A DNA stretch of 35,620 bases from DATARH01 sp035935235 (lineage in GTDB: Bacteria > Pseudomonadota > Alphaproteobacteria > ATCC43930 > CGMCC-115725), in contig DASYXG010000465.1 in assembly GCA_035935235.1 (NCBI GenBank), positions 1 through 35,620 of the forward strand, in the 5' to 3' direction. The translations under genes were made by a program, and so were the position numbers. A model generated the notes under the pieces. The model searched no databases, was not told where the DNA came from, and saw nothing but the letters and a program-made list of their open reading frames with translations. This document shows positions 32,801-35,620 of this stretch, piece after piece (the first letter of the stretch is position 1; every line of letters begins with the position of its first letter).

Positions 32801-33111
32801 TGCTGCAGATCGGCCTCGCCCACTACCTGACCGTTGCCGCGATCCTGTTCACGCTCGGGATCTTCGGCATCTTTCTCAACCGCAAGAACGTCATCATCAT
32901 CATGATGTCGATCGAGCTGATGCTGCTCGCGGTCAACATCAACTTTGTTGCCTTCTCGGCCGTGCTCAATGACCTGGTCGGCCAGGTTTTCGCGATGTTC
33001 GTGCTTACGGTCGCGGCGGCCGAGGCGGCGATCGGGCTGGCAATCCTCGTCGTCTATTTCCGCAACCGCGGTTCGATCCAGGTCGAGGACATCCGGATGA
33101 TGCGAGGCTAG
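32800..33111 (+). CDS. nuoK: NADH-quinone oxidoreductase subunit K
   Basis: This 103-residue membrane subunit (ND4L homologue) has three helices. The two buried glutamates of the proton pathway are visible in MMSIELMLLAVNINFVAF and in VAAAEAAIGLAILVVYFR. The length and motif spacing are normal. It starts on the last base of the nuoJ stop and ends 6 bases before nuoL. Confidence 0.97.
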   Translation: MLQIGLAHYLTVAAILFTLGIFGIFLNRKNVIIIMMSIELMLLAVNINFVAFSAVLNDLVGQVFAMFVLTVAAAEAAIGLAILVVYFRNRGSIQVEDIRMMRG

Positions 33112-33117
33112 CGCAGC

Positions 33118-35040
33118 GTGGCTGCTCTCGTTGTCTTTCTGCCGCTATTGGCTGCTGGCATCGCCGGGTTTTTCGGCCGCGTGATTGGCGATCGCGGCGC
33201 GCAAATCGTGACCTGCGGCGCGCTCTTGCTGTCGGCGGTGTTCGGCATCCTCGTCTTCCGCGATATCATGGGGCAGGCGCAGCCCCACATCGAGCCGCTG
33301 GTGACTTGGATCGCCGCCGGCGGCGTCGATGTCGAGTGGTCATTGCGCCTGGATACCCTCTCGGGGGTGATGATCCTCGTCGTGACGATCGTCTCGGCGA
33401 TGGTCCACATCTATTCCGTCGGCTACATGGCGCATGATCACTCGATCCCGAGGTTCATGAGTTATCTGAGCCTCTTCACCTTTTTCATGCTGGCGCTGGT
33501 CACCGCGAATGATTTCGTCCAGATGTTCTTTGGTTGGGAGGGGGTGGGGCTCGCTTCCTACCTGCTTATCGGCTTCTGGTACGATCGCGCGTCGGCTGAC
33601 GCGGCGGCAATCAAGGCGTTTGTTGTCAACCGGATCGGCGATTTCGGCTTCGCGCTCGGCATTTTCGCGGTGTTCGTGATTTTTGGGTCACTTGACTTCG
33701 ATACGGTGTTCGGCAAGGCACCGGCGACGACCCATACCGTGATGAATTTTCTCGGCTGGCAGGTGCCGGCGCTGACCCTCGCCTGCATCCTGCTGTTTGT
33801 CGGCGCGATGGGGAAATCGGCGCAGCTTGGGCTGCACACCTGGCTACCGGACGCGATGGAAGGCCCGACCCCGGTATCGGCGCTGATCCATGCCGCGACG
33901 ATGGTCACCGCCGGCGTTTACATGGTGGCGCGGCTGTCGCCGATGTTCGAATACGCGCCGATGGCGCTAGCCGTGGTCGGGGTGATCGGCGGCACCACGG
34001 CGATCTTCGCCGCCAGTGTCGGCATGGCGCAGAACGACATCAAGCGCGTCATCGCCTATTCGACCTGCTCGCAGCTTGGTTACATGTTTTTCGCCGCGGG
34101 AGTCTCGGCCTATGGCGCGGCAATGTTCCATCTTTTCACCCACGCCTTCTTCAAGGCGCTCCTGTTCCTCGGCGCCGGCTCGGTGATCCACGCGATGTCC
34201 GGTGAGCAGGACATGCGTCGCATGGGCGCGCTGTGGAAGAAGATACCGATCACCTATGTGCTGATGTGGATCGGTAGCCTCTCGCTCGCCGGCATCCCGT
34301 TTTTCGCCGGGTTCTATTCCAAGGACTCGATCCTCGCTGCCGCCTGGGCTTCGGGGACTGCGGTCGGGCGCTATTCCTTCTGCCTTGGCGTTTTCACCGC
34401 GTTCCTCACTGCCTTCTATTCGTGGCGGCTCATCATTATGACCTTCCACGGCACGTCGCGCGCCGATCATGAGGTCGAGCATCACATTCACGAAAGTCCG
34501 TGGGTGATGCTGCTGCCGTTGTTCGTACTTGCCGCGGGAGCGATCTTCGCCGGCTTTCTCGCTGAGAATTTCTTTGTCGGCGAAGGGCGTGCGGAGTTCT
34601 GGAAGAGCGCGATCCTGGTACTGCCAAGCCACGACGCGATCACCGCGGCCGAGCACAACTCGCTGTTCATCGACTACCTGCCGCTGATCGCCGGTGTCTT
34701 GGGCATTGTGCTCGCCTATGTCTGCTACATGTGGCGGCCGGGCATCCCGGCCTTTACCGCGATGCATTTCCGGTCGCTGTACCTGTTTCTCCTCAACAAA
34801 TGGTACTTCGACGAGCTCTACGACCGGCTCTTCGTGCGTAGTGCTTTCAGCCTTGGCGAGGGGTTATGGAAGACCGGCGATGGCGCAATCGTTGACGGCC
34901 TCATCGACGGCATTGCCGCTCGGACCCGCGATGCGGCAGCCGGCGCGAGTCGGCTGCAGACCGGGTACGTCTACCATTATGCCTTTGCCATGCTCATTGG
35001 CGTCGTCGCGCTGATCAGCTGGTACCTGATCCCGCGGTAG
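33118..35040 (+). CDS. nuoL: NADH-quinone oxidoreductase subunit L
   Basis: This 640-residue antiporter-like subunit (ND5 homologue) has about sixteen helices, including the C-terminal lateral helix that runs along the membrane arm. Key features are FGWEGVGLASYLLIGFWYDR with the conserved glutamate, MGKSAQLGLHTWLPDAMEGP with the pumping lysine, VSALIHAATMVTAGVYMVAR with the histidine, and HLFTHAFFKALLFLGAGSVI. The start is GTG 33118, with GAGG about 11 bases upstream; family alignment supports it (MAALVVFLPLLAAGIAGFF). nuoM follows after 17 bases. Confidence 0.97.
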   Translation: MAALVVFLPLLAAGIAGFFGRVIGDRGAQIVTCGALLLSAVFGILVFRDIMGQAQPHIEPLVTWIAAGGVDVEWSLRLDTLSGVMILVVTIVSAMVHIYSVGYMAHDHSIPRFMSYLSLFTFFMLALVTANDFVQMFFGWEGVGLASYLLIGFWYDRASADAAAIKAFVVNRIGDFGFALGIFAVFVIFGSLDFDTVFGKAPATTHTVMNFLGWQVPALTLACILLFVGAMGKSAQLGLHTWLPDAMEGPTPVSALIHAATMVTAGVYMVARLSPMFEYAPMALAVVGVIGGTTAIFAASVGMAQNDIKRVIAYSTCSQLGYMFFAAGVSAYGAAMFHLFTHAFFKALLFLGAGSVIHAMSGEQDMRRMGALWKKIPITYVLMWIGSLSLAGIPFFAGFYSKDSILAAAWASGTAVGRYSFCLGVFTAFLTAFYSWRLIIMTFHGTSRADHEVEHHIHESPWVMLLPLFVLAAGAIFAGFLAENFFVGEGRAEFWKSAILVLPSHDAITAAEHNSLFIDYLPLIAGVLGIVLAYVCYMWRPGIPAFTAMHFRSLYLFLLNKWYFDELYDRLFVRSAFSLGEGLWKTGDGAIVDGLIDGIAARTRDAAAGASRLQTGYVYHYAFAMLIGVVALISWYLIPR

Positions 35041-35057
35041 CGCCGGTGTTCCAAGCC

Positions 35058-35620
35058 ATGAATCATTGGCCGCTGCTGTCGCTGGTGACCTTCCTGCCAC
35101 TGGTCGGCGCCGGTTTCATCATGACGACGCGCGGCGAGGCCGAGATCGTCGCCCGCAACGCCCGCAATATCGCGCTGTCAACGTCGATCATCGTGTTTCT
35201 TCTGTCGATCGTACTGTGGGTCGATTTCGACCCGACAACCGCGGCGTTCCAGTTCGTCGAGAAGGCGCACTGGGTCGAGATTGGCGGGTTTGAGATCAAT
35301 TACCACATGGGGATCGACGGCATCTCGCTGTTCTTCGTGCTGCTGTCGACCCTCCTGACATTGCTCTGCGTTGCGGCGAGCTGGCAGTCGGTCCACACCC
35401 AGGTCAAGGAGTACATGATCGCTTTCCTCGTCCTCGAGACGTTGATGGTAGGCATGTTTTGCGCCCTCGATTTTATCGTCTTCTACGTGTTCTTCGAGGG
35501 CGTGCTGATCCCGATGTTCCTGATCATTGGGGTGTGGGGCGGGCCGAGAAGGGTCTACGCCGCGTTCAAGTTCTTCCTCTACACGTTGCTTGGCTCGGTG
35601 CTTATGTTGCTGGCGATCCT
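35058..35620 (+). CDS. nuoM: NADH-quinone oxidoreductase subunit M, N-terminal part (cut by window edge)
   Basis: The frame from the ATG at 35058 is open to the last base (187 codons and two bases). It reads MNHWPLLSLVTFLPLVGAGF, then YHMGIDGISLFFVLLSTLLT, KEYMIAFLVLETLMVGMFCA with the conserved glutamate of the proton channel, and FYVFFEGVLIPMFLIIGVWG. These are typical of the first helices of NuoM (ND4 homologue). A GTG at 35046 in the same frame is an alternative start adding four residues. The rest of the gene, and presumably nuoN, lie outside the window. Confidence 0.96.
   Translation, partial: MNHWPLLSLVTFLPLVGAGFIMTTRGEAEIVARNARNIALSTSIIVFLLSIVLWVDFDPTTAAFQFVEKAHWVEIGGFEINYHMGIDGISLFFVLLSTLLTLLCVAASWQSVHTQVKEYMIAFLVLETLMVGMFCALDFIVFYVFFEGVLIPMFLIIGVWGGPRRVYAAFKFFLYTLLGSVLMLLAI

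Noticed and set aside
33967..34767. Antisense open frame (266 codons) inside nuoL
   Set aside because: It is His/Arg/Glu-rich shadow sequence of membrane-protein codons, with no family resemblance.

Overview
This GC-rich window comes from an alphaproteobacterial chromosome. The evidence is the gene order tig-clpP-clpX-lon-hupB followed by tRNA genes and a full-order nuo operon, the gyrA-coaD pair, and protein sequences that read as alphaproteobacterial. Beyond a free-living member near Rhodospirillales or Hyphomicrobiales the genus cannot be told: there is no 16S rRNA gene. No mobile element, integrase, CRISPR array or prophage was seen.

Left part (1-10.4 kb). A cut-off GcvA-like LysR regulator faces a short operon of a DUF1127 protein, a 48-residue microprotein and a CmcJ/NvfI-type oxidoreductase, closed by a strong intrinsic terminator. 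Next come a zinc-free quinone-oxidoreductase-like MDR enzyme, an NTF2-fold protein and a small exported protein with a duplicated four-cysteine motif. A 74-residue orphan and a leader with two hairpins precede gyrA-coaD. A ZIP metal transporter then converges on an HpaB-family flavin monooxygenase, followed by a divergent EamA-type permease.

Middle part (10.4-16.8 kb). A small helical protein precedes a 455-residue protein that joins a nucleoside-deoxyribosyltransferase-like domain to a helical domain resembling the TRAF-binding/central regulatory region of animal ASK1 (MAP3K5). This is the most unusual gene here. Then come a Glu/Leu/Phe/Val-type dehydrogenase, a convergent tRNA-His, a bifunctional NAD(P)HX repair enzyme, malonyl-CoA decarboxylase and tRNA-Leu(TAG).

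Right part (16.8-35.6 kb). The protein-folding and proteolysis block is trigger factor, ClpP, ClpX, Lon and the HU protein. It is followed by tRNA-Val(TAC) and tRNA-Asp(GTC), and then by nuoA-B-C-D-E-F-G-H-I-J-K-L and the first part of nuoM, cut by the window edge. The nuo genes mostly overlap or lie a few bases apart, as expected for translational coupling. They encode respiratory complex I, which oxidises NADH, reduces quinone and pumps protons.

Start codons were reassigned where family alignment or ribosome-binding sites argued for it (HpaB homologue, dehydrogenase, tig, hupB, nuoB, nuoH, nuoI, nuoJ). All family assignments are from reading the sequence and memory of the families. No search was run.
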